A DNA stretch of 64,000 nt from Stenotrophomonas mori (GCF_023556335.1 NZ_JAIKTS010000004.1:192752-256751); one strand, 5' to 3'. Counted from the stretch's first letter, positions 54,364 through 63,716 are shown. The notes: generated by a model from the letters alone, not told the origin. Made by a program: numbers and translations.

Positions 54364-55357
54364 CGACCGTCTCCAGGGCCACTCCCGCCGGCTCGACGCG
54401 GCCGGGCCGGACCTGCGATTCGTCCACCGGCATCGGTCCGCCGGCGGCCTGCCAGGCGTAGAAATCGGCGTCCTGCGCCAGCCCCAGCTCGGGATCGGCG
54501 ATCATCGCCGCATCGGCGACCGCCAGGCGGTCGCCGGCACCGGGCGCGGGCGCGCCGGCGTCGCCCGGCAACGCCTCGACCCGCACCGGGCCATTGTCCG
54601 CGACCGCGCCGTCCGCCGGCGGCCGCGGCGCCGGGAGGACGTCCCGGCCCTGGTACCGCCAGCCCCAGAGCCCGGCCGCCAGCGTGAGCAGTACCAATGC
54701 GCCCCACAGCCAGATCCATCGCCGCCTGCCGTCGGCCGGGCGCGACGACCGCCGGCGGCGGACGGCCCACGCACCGGCATGCGGCGCGGCCGGCGCCGCG
54801 GCGGAAGGCCGCGCGTCCGCCGCCAGCGATCCCCGCAGGCGCTCCAGACGCTCCAGGCGTTCGGGCGGCACCTGCCGCACCTGGACCTGCACCTGTTCGG
54901 CCAGCGCCCGCCAGGCCGCCGCATCCGGCTGCCCCTGCGCATCCAGCGGACAGGCGCCACCAAGGGCCACGCGGTAGGCCTCCGTCTCGATGCCCAGCAC
55001 CGCCGCCGCCACGGTTTCGTCCAGCCCGGCCCCGATGCGCAGCAGCAATGCCAACCGCTCGGCCGGCGCCAGCGTGGGCAGATGCGCCAGCTCCGGCGGC
55101 CACCGGCCGGCGTCGCCGGCGGTGTACAGGCCCGGTGCGGCACACAGCAGCGTCCAGAAACGCGTCGGCCAGTCGGCCATGGGCAGGGCCGCGGCCGGGC
55201 CGGCGAACGCCTGCATCGCGGCCGCCACGGCGCGGTCGCCGCCCTCCTCGTCACCGGCCTGCAGCGCCGCGACCACCAGGGCGCGGCGCTCGATGCCCTT
55301 CAGGAACGCGGACAGGGCACCGCCGGCGCCCGTCACGGAAGTGGCGGTAGCCGCCAT
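54350..55357 (-). CDS. Membrane-anchored ECF-sigma-like protein (degenerate sigma, TM helix, periplasmic tail)
   Basis: A 335-residue protein. Residues 15-73 align by pattern with ECF sigma region 2 (FLKGIERRAL, ALQAGDEEGGDRAVAAAMQAF, WPTRFWTLL), and 94-133 with region 4 (LAPAERLALLLRIGAGLDETVAAAVLGIETEAYRVAL), the helix-turn-helix of sigma factors. Key basic residues of DNA contact seem reduced. A basic stretch (200-213) precedes one transmembrane helix (214-233); the Pro/Ala-rich C-terminal tail (234-335) should be periplasmic and ends with a DFYAWQAA-type segment resembling DUF3619. GAAGGAG at 9 nt spacing fixes the start at 55357. It is coupled to the DUF3106 gene. Function not established. 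Confidence 0.7.
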   Translation of the reverse strand: MAATATSVTGAGGALSAFLKGIERRALVVAALQAGDEEGGDRAVAAAMQAFAGPAAALPMADWPTRFWTLLCAAPGLYTAGDAGRWPPELAHLPTLAPAERLALLLRIGAGLDETVAAAVLGIETEAYRVALGGACPLDAQGQPDAAAWRALAEQVQVQVRQVPPERLERLERLRGSLAADARPSAAAPAAPHAGAWAVRRRRSSRPADGRRRWIWLWGALVLLTLAAGLWGWRYQGRDVLPAPRPPADGAVADNGPVRVEALPGDAGAPAPGAGDRLAVADAAMIADPELGLAQDADFYAWQAAGGPMPVDESQVRPGRVEPAGVALETVDDED

Positions 55358-55660
55358 CAGGTGTACTCCTTCATCGCCGGCATGATACCCAGCGCGTCCC
55401 GGCCTGCGCAGACGCCGTACGGCCGGCGTGCACACGCCCTTCACGGCGGTTCGGGCTGGCCCTGCCGCAACTTGTGCACAGCGTCAATAGGTGGATCGCA
55501 TTTGCCCGCATTTTTGCCCACAGCCCCGCGTTTCGCTTTTGTTTCACGGCCAAGTTGTTGATTTGAAAGAATTTGCGCTTGTGGCTATTTTTTGACCAAG
55601 TTGAGGCAAAGGCTTCAACCACCGCCCTGGACGCGTGGAGCACCTCGCTGATGCACAGAC

Positions 55661-55669
55661 TTATCCACA
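55661..55669 (+). other. DnaA box (perfect TTATCCACA)
   Basis: Exact match to the high-affinity consensus. Four bases before it stands the one-mismatch box TGATGCACA (55649-55657). Confidence 0.8.
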
Positions 55670-55674
55670 GCAAA

Positions 55675-55683
55675 TGTGGATAA
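55675..55683 (-). other. DnaA box, inverted (perfect TTATCCACA on minus)
   Basis: Reads TTATCCACA on the minus strand. It is separated by 5 bp from the forward box, giving a 9-5-9 inverted repeat. Confidence 0.8.
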
Positions 55684-55821
55684 ACCCAAATCTCCAGCAA
55701 CGGCCGGTGTTTACGCACCATTTATGCTTTCCGGCACAACACGCACGGCCCCGCCGGCAACGGCGGCCGGCCCGGCCCGGTACCGCGGCGGACACGGCCA
55801 GCGCCGACGTGGTCGCCCCAC

Positions 55822-55827
55822 TACACT
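55822..55827 (+). promoter_or_regulatory. Candidate -10 element giving a leaderless priA mRNA
   Basis: TACACT ends 7 nt before the ATG at 55835, the same spacing as the acyltransferase gene at 26202, and there is no Shine-Dalgarno. Confidence 0.45.
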
Positions 55828-55834
55828 GCCGCAC

Positions 55835-58030
55835 ATGCCCTTCTGCCCCACCCTGCGCGTCGCCCTGCCGGTGCCGCTGCCCCAGACCTTCGACTACCTG
55901 CCGCCGGCCGGCCGGCCCGCGGCCACCGCGGACGACGTCGGACGCCGGATCCGGGTGCCGTTCGGCAACCGCGAACTGGTCGGCGTGGTCGAGGGCACCG
56001 GCGCCACGGACGCTCCCGCCACGCTGCGGGCGGCGCTGGAATGGTGCGACGGGCAGCCGCTGCTCGGCGGCGAACTGCTGGCCTCGCTGCGCTGGCTGGC
56101 GCGGTACGCGCACGCCCCGCTGGGCGAGGTGCTGGCCACCGCGCTGCCGGCGCCGCTGCGCCGGGGCGAGCCGCTGCCCGAGACCCAGGACTGGGCCTGG
56201 ACGCTGACCGAGGCCGGCCACCTGGGCCGGGACCGCCTGCGCGCGGGCACCCGGCCCCAACGCCTGGCCGAGCTGCTCGCCACCGGTGCGGTGGCCGAGA
56301 CCCTGCTGCCCTCGCACCTGGACGGCTGGCGCGAGGCCTGCCGCGCCCTGCTCAAGCGCGGCTTCGTGCAGCGGGTGGCCATCGCCGCGGGCGCCGTGCC
56401 CGCGCACCCGCTCGCCGGACCCGTACCGAACCCGCAGCAGCAGACGGCCATCGATGCGCTCACCGGCGCCGACGGCTTCCAGCCCTTCCTGCTGGACGGC
56501 GTCACCGGCAGCGGCAAGACCGAGGTCTACCTGCAGGCCATCGCCCACTGCCTCGCGCAGGGCCGCCAGGCGCTGGTGCTGGTACCCGAGATCGGCCTCA
56601 CCCCGCAGATGCTGGCGCGCTTCCGCGCCCGGCTCGGCATTCCGGTGCAGGCGCTGCACTCCGGCCTCAACGACGGCGAACGCGCGCGGGTCTGGGCCGC
56701 CGCGGCGCGTGGCGAGGCGCGGGTGGTCGTCGGCACCCGTTCGGCGGTGTTCACGCCGTTGCCGCAGGCCGGGCTGCTGATCGTCGACGAGGAGCACGAC
56801 GGCAGCTACAAGCAGCAGGACGGCATCCGCTACCACGCCCGCGACTTCGCCCTGGTACGCGGCAAGGCGCTGGGGGTGCCGGTGGTACTGGGCAGTGCCA
56901 CGCCCTCGCTGGAATCGCTGCACAACGCCCGTGCAGGCCGCTACACGCACCTGCGCCTGCAGCAGCGCGCGGGCGATGCCCGGCCACCGGCGGTGCGGGT
57001 GTTCGACGTGCGCAAGCGCCCCCTGCAGGACGGCCTGTCGCCGGACGTGCTGGCCGGCATCGCCCAGCACCTGCAGGCCGGCAACCAGGTGCTGGTGTTC
57101 AAGAACCGGCGGGGCTATGCGCCGGTACTGCTGTGCCACGACTGCGGCTGGACCGCGCCCTGCACCCGCTGCAGCACGCCGCTGCATGCCACGCCGATGA
57201 CCGTGCACGCGGGTGGCCGCCGCCTGCAATGCCACCACTGCGGCGCCCGCGCCCCGGTGCCGCTGGCCTGCCCGGACTGCGGCAGCCTGGCGCTGCAGCC
57301 GCAGGGCATCGGCACCGAGCGGCTGGAGGAACGGCTGCTGCAGCTGTTCCCCGAGCACCCGGTACTGCGCATCGACCGTGGCACCACCGCGCGCCGCGAC
57401 GCGCTGGCGCAGACCCTGGCGACCCTGGGCGAGGCCCCGGGCATCCTGGTCGGCACCCAGATCCTGGCCAAGGGCCACGACCTGCCGCGGCTGACCCTGG
57501 TGGTAGTGGTGGGCATCGACGAAGGCCTGTTCTCGGCCGACTTCCGCGCCAGCGAGAAACTGGCCCAGCAGCTGATCCAGGTCGCCGGCCGCGCCGGCCG
57601 CGCCGACCGCCCCGGAGAGGTCTGGCTGCAGACCCACCATCCCGACAACGCCCTGCTGCACACCCTGGTCAACGGCGGCTACCACGCCTTCGCCGACGCC
57701 GAACTGGCGCAACGGGAGAGCGCCGGGTTTCCCCCCTTCGCGCACCTGGCGCTGCTGCGCGCGGAGGCCAAGCAGGTCGAACACGCCAACGCGTTCCTGG
57801 CCGCGGTGCGGCAGGCGATCCCCGCCACCACCGCGGTGGAGCACTACGGTCCGATGCCGGCACCGATGCCGCGCCGGGCCGGTTTCCAGCGCACCCAGCT
57901 GCTGCTCTCCGCTCCCCAGCGGCGGGCCCTGCACGGTCTGCTCGACGCCCTGCTGCCGCAGGTCTATCCGTTGCCGCAGGCCCGCCGCGTGCGCTGGTCG
58001 CTGGACGTGGATCCGGTCGACCTGTACTGA
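55835..58030 (+). CDS. priA: Primosomal protein N' (replication restart helicase)
   Basis: 3'-5' superfamily 2 helicase that rebuilds replication forks. The 731-residue product has an N-terminal 3'-DNA-binding domain (1-105), helicase lobe 1 with Walker A GVTGSGKT (about 221-228) and DEEH (about 317-320), eight zinc cysteines in CHDC, CTRC, CHHC and CPDC pairs (about 433-485), and lobe 2 with the QVAGRAGRADRPG motif. The ATG at 55835 is chosen because the frame before it passes through non-coding AT-rich DNA. It is convergent with the glycosidase operon. Confidence 0.97.
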   Translation: MPFCPTLRVALPVPLPQTFDYLPPAGRPAATADDVGRRIRVPFGNRELVGVVEGTGATDAPATLRAALEWCDGQPLLGGELLASLRWLARYAHAPLGEVLATALPAPLRRGEPLPETQDWAWTLTEAGHLGRDRLRAGTRPQRLAELLATGAVAETLLPSHLDGWREACRALLKRGFVQRVAIAAGAVPAHPLAGPVPNPQQQTAIDALTGADGFQPFLLDGVTGSGKTEVYLQAIAHCLAQGRQALVLVPEIGLTPQMLARFRARLGIPVQALHSGLNDGERARVWAAAARGEARVVVGTRSAVFTPLPQAGLLIVDEEHDGSYKQQDGIRYHARDFALVRGKALGVPVVLGSATPSLESLHNARAGRYTHLRLQQRAGDARPPAVRVFDVRKRPLQDGLSPDVLAGIAQHLQAGNQVLVFKNRRGYAPVLLCHDCGWTAPCTRCSTPLHATPMTVHAGGRRLQCHHCGARAPVPLACPDCGSLALQPQGIGTERLEERLLQLFPEHPVLRIDRGTTARRDALAQTLATLGEAPGILVGTQILAKGHDLPRLTLVVVVGIDEGLFSADFRASEKLAQQLIQVAGRAGRADRPGEVWLQTHHPDNALLHTLVNGGYHAFADAELAQRESAGFPPFAHLALLRAEAKQVEHANAFLAAVRQAIPATTAVEHYGPMPAPMPRRAGFQRTQLLLSAPQRRALHGLLDALLPQVYPLPQARRVRWSLDVDPVDLY

Positions 58031-58124
58031 GTCCGCCGGAACGCCCGCCCCACCGGCACGCCACCGGGGACCGCACCCGCACGGCGGCGGGGACGCCGCG
58101 ACGCCCCCGCCCATCCGCGCACTA

Positions 58125-58147
58125 GTGCCCGGCTGCTCGCCGGGCAC
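58125..58147. terminator. Hairpin between convergent priA and GH47 genes
   Basis: A perfect 9-bp stem GTGCCCGGC / GCCGGGCAC with a 5-nt loop, placed between two convergent genes. It has no T tract, so it may terminate weakly on both strands. Confidence 0.5.
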
Positions 58148-58177
58148 CCGTCCACCCCGCGCGCCGGCGCGCCGCGG

Positions 58178-59614
58178 TCACCAGGTACGGCGCAGCGGGT
58201 GGGCCTCGGTGTTGAACACCACGCCGTCGAAGTCCAGCGCCGTGGCCGGGGCGAACAGCAGGTAGTAGTACTTGAAGGTCTCGGCGAACAGGAAGCTTTC
58301 CATCGAATCGTCCTTCTCCTTGCTGCGCACGTCCTTCAGCGCCGAGAAGCCGTGCTCGGTACGGGTGTGCTTGACGAAGTCGTCGAAGAATTCCTTGCCC
58401 ATGCCGCGATAGCGCGCGTCGCCGGTGTAGTGGTGCAGGTAGTAGGCCGATTCGATGATTTCCGGACGCAGCGCGTAGCCCGGCGAACGCACCTCCATCG
58501 CCGCGTAGTCCAGCGACTCCGGTTCGATGCCGTGCAGGCGCCACATCTTCAGGTTGGACTCCTGCAGGCGCTTGGCCCGGTCCAGGTCGCCGCCCAGGGC
58601 CAGCAGGCCCGGCATAAAGGCGTCCAGCGCCCCATAGGTGGTGGAGGTGCGCTCGCCGCTGTCCATGTCGGCGTGGCCGTACCACAGCTCGCCGTCGCGC
58701 ACCTCGTCGGCCAGGTACCGGTTCAACGGCCCGATGCTCTCGTCCCACATGCGCTTGCAGTCTTCGTCGCCGAACAGCTTCCAGCACTTGAGCAGGTACT
58801 CGTAGTACGAGTCGACGCCACCGGCGATCGACGCGTCCTTGTTGGTCCATTCGCCGCTTTCGACATCGATGTTCAAGCCGACCAGGCCGATCTTGGAGCG
58901 GTGGTTGAAGGTCTCCACCAGCGCACGCTTGGCCTTGTCGTAGTACGCCTGCTTGCCGGTGAGCTTGGCCAGGGTGCCGAACTCCAGCAGCAGGGTACCG
59001 GTCTCGGCAGGGTTGCTGATCTTGCCGCGGGTCTTGCCGGTGCGCAGGTTGACGTGGGTGTAGGGCAGGCCGGTGGGGCTGTCGAACACCGGCGACAGGC
59101 GCGTGCCCAGGTCGTCGGCCAGCGCGAGCAGGCGCGCGTCATCGGTCATCTGGTAGGCCGACAGCAGGCCGCCGAGCAGGCGGATGGTGACCTCGAAGTT
59201 CTGCACCTCGATGTCCTGGTCGAAGGACAGCCGGCTGACGATCAGCTCACGCGCCTCGTCGGCCTCCTTGTCCATGCCCAGCAGCAGCAGCGTGTCCAGG
59301 GCATCGACCGGCGACATCAGCAGCGGCACCGGGTACCAGTCGCGCGGCTGCGCGCTGATCGGCTTCAGGTCGTCGTGGCCCTTGGCGTACTGCATGTAGC
59401 CCTGCCAGGCATGGCGGGTGGCCTCGCGCACCTGCTCGGCCATGCGCGCGGCTTCGGCGTCATCGACCGCCGGCACGTCGGCCGACGCGGCGGCCGGGTC
59501 GGCCACGGCCGCTGTGGCGGCGGCGCTGGAGGCGGGCGGCGCTGGGTTGCAGGCGGACAGCGCCAGCAGCAGGGCGGCGGCGAGGGGGGCATTGCGCAGG
59601 GCTCGGTTCATCAT
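58178..59614 (-). CDS. GH47-family alpha-1,2-mannosidase lipoprotein
   Basis: A 478-residue predicted lipoprotein (signal with lipobox LSAC near residue 21) of glycoside hydrolase family 47, which cleaves alpha-1,2-mannose from high-mannose glycans. Motifs: SPVDALDTLLLLGM, NFEVTIRLLGGLLSAY, DSYYEYLLKCWKLFGD, YALRPEIIESAYYLHHYTGD (acid residues of the active site) and FNTEAHPLRRTW at the C-terminus. Calcium-dependent in known members. The ATG overlaps the upstream beta-mannosidase stop (ATGA). Last gene of the operon. It could act in the periplasm or at the outer surface. Confidence 0.9.
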   Translation of the reverse strand: MMNRALRNAPLAAALLLALSACNPAPPASSAAATAAVADPAAASADVPAVDDAEAARMAEQVREATRHAWQGYMQYAKGHDDLKPISAQPRDWYPVPLLMSPVDALDTLLLLGMDKEADEARELIVSRLSFDQDIEVQNFEVTIRLLGGLLSAYQMTDDARLLALADDLGTRLSPVFDSPTGLPYTHVNLRTGKTRGKISNPAETGTLLLEFGTLAKLTGKQAYYDKAKRALVETFNHRSKIGLVGLNIDVESGEWTNKDASIAGGVDSYYEYLLKCWKLFGDEDCKRMWDESIGPLNRYLADEVRDGELWYGHADMDSGERTSTTYGALDAFMPGLLALGGDLDRAKRLQESNLKMWRLHGIEPESLDYAAMEVRSPGYALRPEIIESAYYLHHYTGDARYRGMGKEFFDDFVKHTRTEHGFSALKDVRSKEKDDSMESFLFAETFKYYYLLFAPATALDFDGVVFNTEAHPLRRTW

Positions 59615-62298
59615 CGGGTCCTCGGAGTGGATGCGGGGTCTTGCGGTGGAACGGAAGGGGCATGCAGGGCATCGCCCAGCGTGTGCAGGTGCAGCGCGGC
59701 GCGCAGCGTGTCCAGCGGAACGTCGCCGCGCACGCGCAGCTCGCGGGTTTCGCCGGGCAGCAGATCGAAGGCGTTGTCGTCGACGCCGGCGCCGGTGTCG
59801 CCGAAATCGGCCCATACCGCGCGCACCAGGCCATCGGCGTGCAGCCGCAGGTGGTGGCCGCCGCCGGCATCGCTGCGCAGCTCGGCACGCAGCTGGTTGG
59901 CGGCGAGCGCCTGGGCCTTGGCCGGAACGAAATGCACCAGCCGCCGCGCGATCACGTGGCCGTCCTGCAACAGCTCGAACGCCGCCACGCTGCGCGCCGG
60001 GTCGTGGCCCTTGAGCAGGTCGGCGTCGACCAGGTCGGCCACGGCGGTGCTGCTCATCGGCGGCAGGGTGATGGTCTCCTGCTGGCGTGCGAACTCGCCG
60101 CCGGCCACGTCCATGACCCGCACGCGCCACTGCGCGGTGAGCGGCTGCCGGCCATCGTTGAGCAGGCTGAAACGGGTGACGCCGTCCTCGTCGCGCAACG
60201 CGGCCACCGCCACCTCGGCGAAGAAGCGGCGGGCGTGGTAATGCAGTGCCTTCCAGTGGCCGAAGTAGTCGATGCTCGACCACGACGCACCCGGCCATAC
60301 GTCGTTGAGCTGCCAGTACAGCGAGCCCATGGTGTAGGGGCGCGAAGCGCGGTGGTGCAGTGCCGCCAGCGCGATGCCCTCGGCCTGCATCACCTGGCTG
60401 AGATAGACGAAATCGGCGAACGAGGCCGGCGTGCCGTACTCCCGCTCGATGTAGTGCAGCAGGCGCTCGTTGCCCTGCCCGGCCATGAATTTCTGGTGGG
60501 CACGGATCACCGGGCCGTCGATCCGCTGCTCGTCACGGCGCGCGAACGCATCCACCGTGGAGCGCTGCGGCCACGCCTGCAGGCCGTACTCGGACATGAA
60601 CCGCGGTGTCTCGCGCAGGTAGGCGGTGGCCGGCAGCGCCGGGCCGCCCCACACGTCCCAGTAGTGCTTGTCACCGCGCGTCGAGTCGTTGGCCTTGACG
60701 TCCAGGTCGTTGCCCGGCGAACTCGACCAGTACGGCACGCCCAGCGCCTCCTCGGCCACCACCCGGCGCAGGTCGGTGCCGAACAGGTCCACGTAGCCCT
60801 GCCACACCTTCGCCGCGAACGCGGGGTCGGCCGCAGCCAGGTCCCTGCCGTGGCCCCAGTCCTTCCAGGCGGTCTCTTCTTCGTTGTTGCCGCACCACAG
60901 CACGATGCTGGGGTGGTGGCGCAGGCGGCGGATGTTGTCGCGCGCCTCGGCCACCACGCTGGCGCGGAACGCCGGATCGTAGCCGGGCTGCATGCCGCCG
61001 CCGAACATGAAGTCCTGCCAGACCAGCAGGCCGAGCTCGTCGGCGATGTCGAAGAAATCGTCGCTCTCGTAATAGCCGCCGCCCCAGTTGCGCAGCATGT
61101 TCATGTTGGCGTCGCGCGCGGCCTGCAGGTCGCGGCGCAGGCGTGCGCGGGTGACCCGGGCCGGGAACGATTCGAACGGAATGACATTGGCGCCCTTGGC
61201 GAACACCGGCACGCCGTTGATGACGAAAGCGAAGCCCTGCCCGCCCCCGGCATCGGTGTCGCGCTGCAGCTGCACGCTGCGCAGGCCGGTGCGGACCATG
61301 GCCTCGCGCGCGGGCTCGCCGCCGCCGTCGATGCGCGCCTGCACGGTATAGCGATCCTGCGCGCCGTAGCCCACCGGCCACCAGCGCCGCGGCTGGGCGA
61401 TCTCCAGCGGCAGCTGCACCGTGTTGGCGCCGGGCTGCAGGGCGACCTCGCGCTCCAGGCGGGCAACACGGCGGCCGTCCGGGTCGAGCACGTCCACCAC
61501 CACGCCGGCCTTGCCGGCCACCGCGCCCTGCTCCACCTCCAGCAGCACGCTCAGGCGCGCGCGCTGCTCGTCCAGCGCATCGGTACGCACCGCCAGGTCG
61601 GTGATGCGGTGCCGGTCCCAGCTGTCCAGGTGCACCGGCCGCCACACGCCGGCGGTGACATAGCGCGGCCCCCAGTCCCAGCCGAAATGGTAGGCCGGCT
61701 TGCGCGTGAAATTGCCGACCATCGCGTCCTTCGGCTCGTCGCCGTAAGGAGAGGGATAGTTGCCGGCGATCTTGTGCGGCATCGCCTGCACCTGCGGCAG
61801 CAGGGTGCGGATCGGCGAACGGAACACGACACGCAGCTCGTTGCCGTGCGCGCGCAGGCGGCCGTCGACGCGCGCGCGCCAGGTGCGGTGCGCGTTGTCG
61901 GCCTCCAGCAGCGGCCGGCCATTGAGGCTGACCTCGGCGAAGGTGTCCAGCCCGTCGAAACGCAGCTCGGCGTGGCGCCGTGCCAGCGTGGCCGCATCGA
62001 CGTCGAAGCGCGCGCGGTATTCCCAGTCGGCCAGGCCGATCCACTGCAGGCCCGCCTCGGCGGCGCCGGCATACGGGTCGCCGATCACCCCGGCGGCCTG
62101 CAGGTCGGCATGCACGCTGCCCGGCACCTGCGCCGGACGCCACGCATCCAGCCCCGGGTGGGCCTGCAGCTGCGCATCGCCCGGTACCAGGCGGACGTGC
62201 CATTCCGCCGGCAGCGGTGCCGCCGCCGCGGCGCCTGCCAGCGCGCACGACAGCGCCAGCAGCGCCCGCCAGCCGGCACGGACGACACCAGTTTGCAT
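59611..62298 (-). CDS. GH2 beta-mannosidase, exported
   Basis: An 895-residue glycoside hydrolase family 2 enzyme, cutting terminal beta-mannose. A signal sequence (about 1-27, WRALLALSCALAGAAAAAP) precedes the sandwich domain, followed by the immunoglobulin-like and TIM-barrel domains. The acid/base is E473 in WCGNNEEE and the nucleophile E570 in FMSEYG; FGWDWGPRYVTAG and the GGGYYESDDFFDIADELGLLVWQDFMF segment (read in parts) are typical of beta-mannosidases. AGGAG at 10 nt spacing favours the ATG at 62298. With GH47 it forms a pair for N-glycan core digestion. Confidence 0.93.
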   Translation of the reverse strand: MQTGVVRAGWRALLALSCALAGAAAAAPLPAEWHVRLVPGDAQLQAHPGLDAWRPAQVPGSVHADLQAAGVIGDPYAGAAEAGLQWIGLADWEYRARFDVDAATLARRHAELRFDGLDTFAEVSLNGRPLLEADNAHRTWRARVDGRLRAHGNELRVVFRSPIRTLLPQVQAMPHKIAGNYPSPYGDEPKDAMVGNFTRKPAYHFGWDWGPRYVTAGVWRPVHLDSWDRHRITDLAVRTDALDEQRARLSVLLEVEQGAVAGKAGVVVDVLDPDGRRVARLEREVALQPGANTVQLPLEIAQPRRWWPVGYGAQDRYTVQARIDGGGEPAREAMVRTGLRSVQLQRDTDAGGGQGFAFVINGVPVFAKGANVIPFESFPARVTRARLRRDLQAARDANMNMLRNWGGGYYESDDFFDIADELGLLVWQDFMFGGGMQPGYDPAFRASVVAEARDNIRRLRHHPSIVLWCGNNEEETAWKDWGHGRDLAAADPAFAAKVWQGYVDLFGTDLRRVVAEEALGVPYWSSSPGNDLDVKANDSTRGDKHYWDVWGGPALPATAYLRETPRFMSEYGLQAWPQRSTVDAFARRDEQRIDGPVIRAHQKFMAGQGNERLLHYIEREYGTPASFADFVYLSQVMQAEGIALAALHHRASRPYTMGSLYWQLNDVWPGASWSSIDYFGHWKALHYHARRFFAEVAVAALRDEDGVTRFSLLNDGRQPLTAQWRVRVMDVAGGEFARQQETITLPPMSSTAVADLVDADLLKGHDPARSVAAFELLQDGHVIARRLVHFVPAKAQALAANQLRAELRSDAGGGHHLRLHADGLVRAVWADFGDTGAGVDDNAFDLLPGETRELRVRGDVPLDTLRAALHLHTLGDALHAPSVPPQDPASTPRTR

Positions 62299-62447
62299 CG
62301 ATCCAAATCTCCTGCGCACGTCCTGCATGTGGACTCCTTCCTGCTGCCGGTTGCGGGGGGCGCGCCAGGCGCCGTACCGTTGCTCCTCCGGGTAACGTGG
62401 CGCCGGCCGCCGCCGGTGGCGCGGTACCCGGGCTTCGTTGCCGTCGC

Positions 62448-63716
62448 TCAGTGCGCGCCGCGCACCACGTTCAGTACCTCGTGGCAGGCGCCCATGGTGT
62501 GGTAGTCGGTCTTGCCCGCCGGGCTCTTCTCGTCGTCGTACTTGCGGTTGTCGGCGTCGAGGATGCGGAACCAGGCGCCATGGGTGTGGTCGACCATATG
62601 GTCCCAGGCATAGGCCCACAGCCGCTGGTACCACTGCCAGTAACCGTCGTCGCCGGTACGCTGGGCGAGCAGCGCGGCGGCGGCCAGCGATTCGGCCTGC
62701 ACCCAGAAGTACTTGTCGTCGTCGCAGATATCCGTGTGGCCTTCCGCAAACGCCCGGCCCGCCATGACCGGGCCGTCCGGCGCCGTTGCCGCGCTCAGCG
62801 CCTGCTGCAGTCCCGCCGGCGCGAAGCCGTAGTACAGACCACCGCGCACTCCGTCCCACGCGCATGCCACCGCGCTGTCGAACAGGTAGCGTGCGGTCGG
62901 CACCAGCCAGTCGGCCTCGACATGGCGGTCGAGGATCAACAGCAGCTTGGCCCACTCGGTCTGGTGCCCGGGCTGGAATCCCCAGGGCCGGAACAGGTGC
63001 CTGGGGTTGTCCAGGTTGTAGGTCCAGTCGATGTTCCAGTCGGCGTCGTAGTGCTCCCACACCAGACCGCCCGCCTTCGCCGCCTGGCGGCGGGTCATCC
63101 GGTCGGCCAGCTGCAGGGCGCGCTCCCGGTAGCGCGGCTCGCCGCTGGCTTCGAACGCGGCCAGCATCGCCTCGCACATGTGCATGTTGGCGTTCTGGCC
63201 GCGGTAGCCGGTGAAGGTCCAGCGCGCGTCGGCCTCGTCGCGGTACAGGCCATGCCGCGGCTCCCAGAAGTGCGTTTCCAGCAGCTGCCAGGTCTCGTCC
63301 ATCCAGTCGCGCGCCTCGGCGAGCCCGGCCTTGAGCGCGCAGCTGTAGGCCAGCAGCACGAAGGCCACGCCGTAGCAGTGGTTCATGTCATCTTCGACCC
63401 GGCCGTCGCGCAGGGTCCAGGCATAGCCGCCGGTGGCCGGATTGCGGTGCACGTTGCGCAGGTACGCCACGCCGTGCGTCACCGCGTCCAGGTACTCGGG
63501 GTTGCCGAATTCGCGGTACGCCATGGCGTAGTTGAAGACGAAGCGGGTGCTGCTGACCAGGTGGCGATGGCCGGCGTCGTAGACCGTGCCGTCGTCCTTG
63601 AAGTAATGGAAGAAACCACCGGCCGGGTCGATGCAGCGCGGGTGGTAGAAGGCCATGGTGTCGGCGATGTGCGCGCGCAGGAAGGCCGGGGAGCGGAAGT
63701 CGAGCGTGGGGGTCAT
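62448..63716 (-). CDS. AGE-family epimerase/isomerase (mannose-related)
   Basis: A 422-residue (alpha/alpha)6-barrel protein of the N-acylglucosamine 2-epimerase superfamily, close to mannose 2-epimerase and D-mannose isomerase. Hallmarks are RFVFNYAMAYREFG, GYRGQNANMHMCEAMLAAFE with the catalytic histidine region, WGFQPGHQTEWAKLLLIL and HGAWFRILDADNR. In this setting it would convert released mannose to fructose or glucose. It overlaps the upstream kinase gene (ATGA) and is followed after 149 bp by the mannosidase genes. Confidence 0.87.
   Translation of the reverse strand: MTPTLDFRSPAFLRAHIADTMAFYHPRCIDPAGGFFHYFKDDGTVYDAGHRHLVSSTRFVFNYAMAYREFGNPEYLDAVTHGVAYLRNVHRNPATGGYAWTLRDGRVEDDMNHCYGVAFVLLAYSCALKAGLAEARDWMDETWQLLETHFWEPRHGLYRDEADARWTFTGYRGQNANMHMCEAMLAAFEASGEPRYRERALQLADRMTRRQAAKAGGLVWEHYDADWNIDWTYNLDNPRHLFRPWGFQPGHQTEWAKLLLILDRHVEADWLVPTARYLFDSAVACAWDGVRGGLYYGFAPAGLQQALSAATAPDGPVMAGRAFAEGHTDICDDDKYFWVQAESLAAAALLAQRTGDDGYWQWYQRLWAYAWDHMVDHTHGAWFRILDADNRKYDDEKSPAGKTDYHTMGACHEVLNVVRGAH

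Larger units (their letters stand above)
55358..55834. other. 477-bp AT-rich intergenic island with DnaA-box cluster
   Basis: About 55490-55730 is far richer in A+T than the rest of the window (several T and A runs). It contains two perfect consensus DnaA boxes in inverted orientation plus near matches at 55649-55657, 55472-55480 and 55514-55522. Divergent genes (sigma-like and priA) border it. No coding region or RNA gene is apparent; reading frames through it lack codon bias. Confidence 0.75.

Noticed and set aside
55358..55834. Chromosomal replication origin (oriC)
   Set aside because: DnaA boxes and AT-richness fit, but dnaA, dnaN, recF, gyrB and rpmH are absent on both sides, and only two perfect boxes are present.
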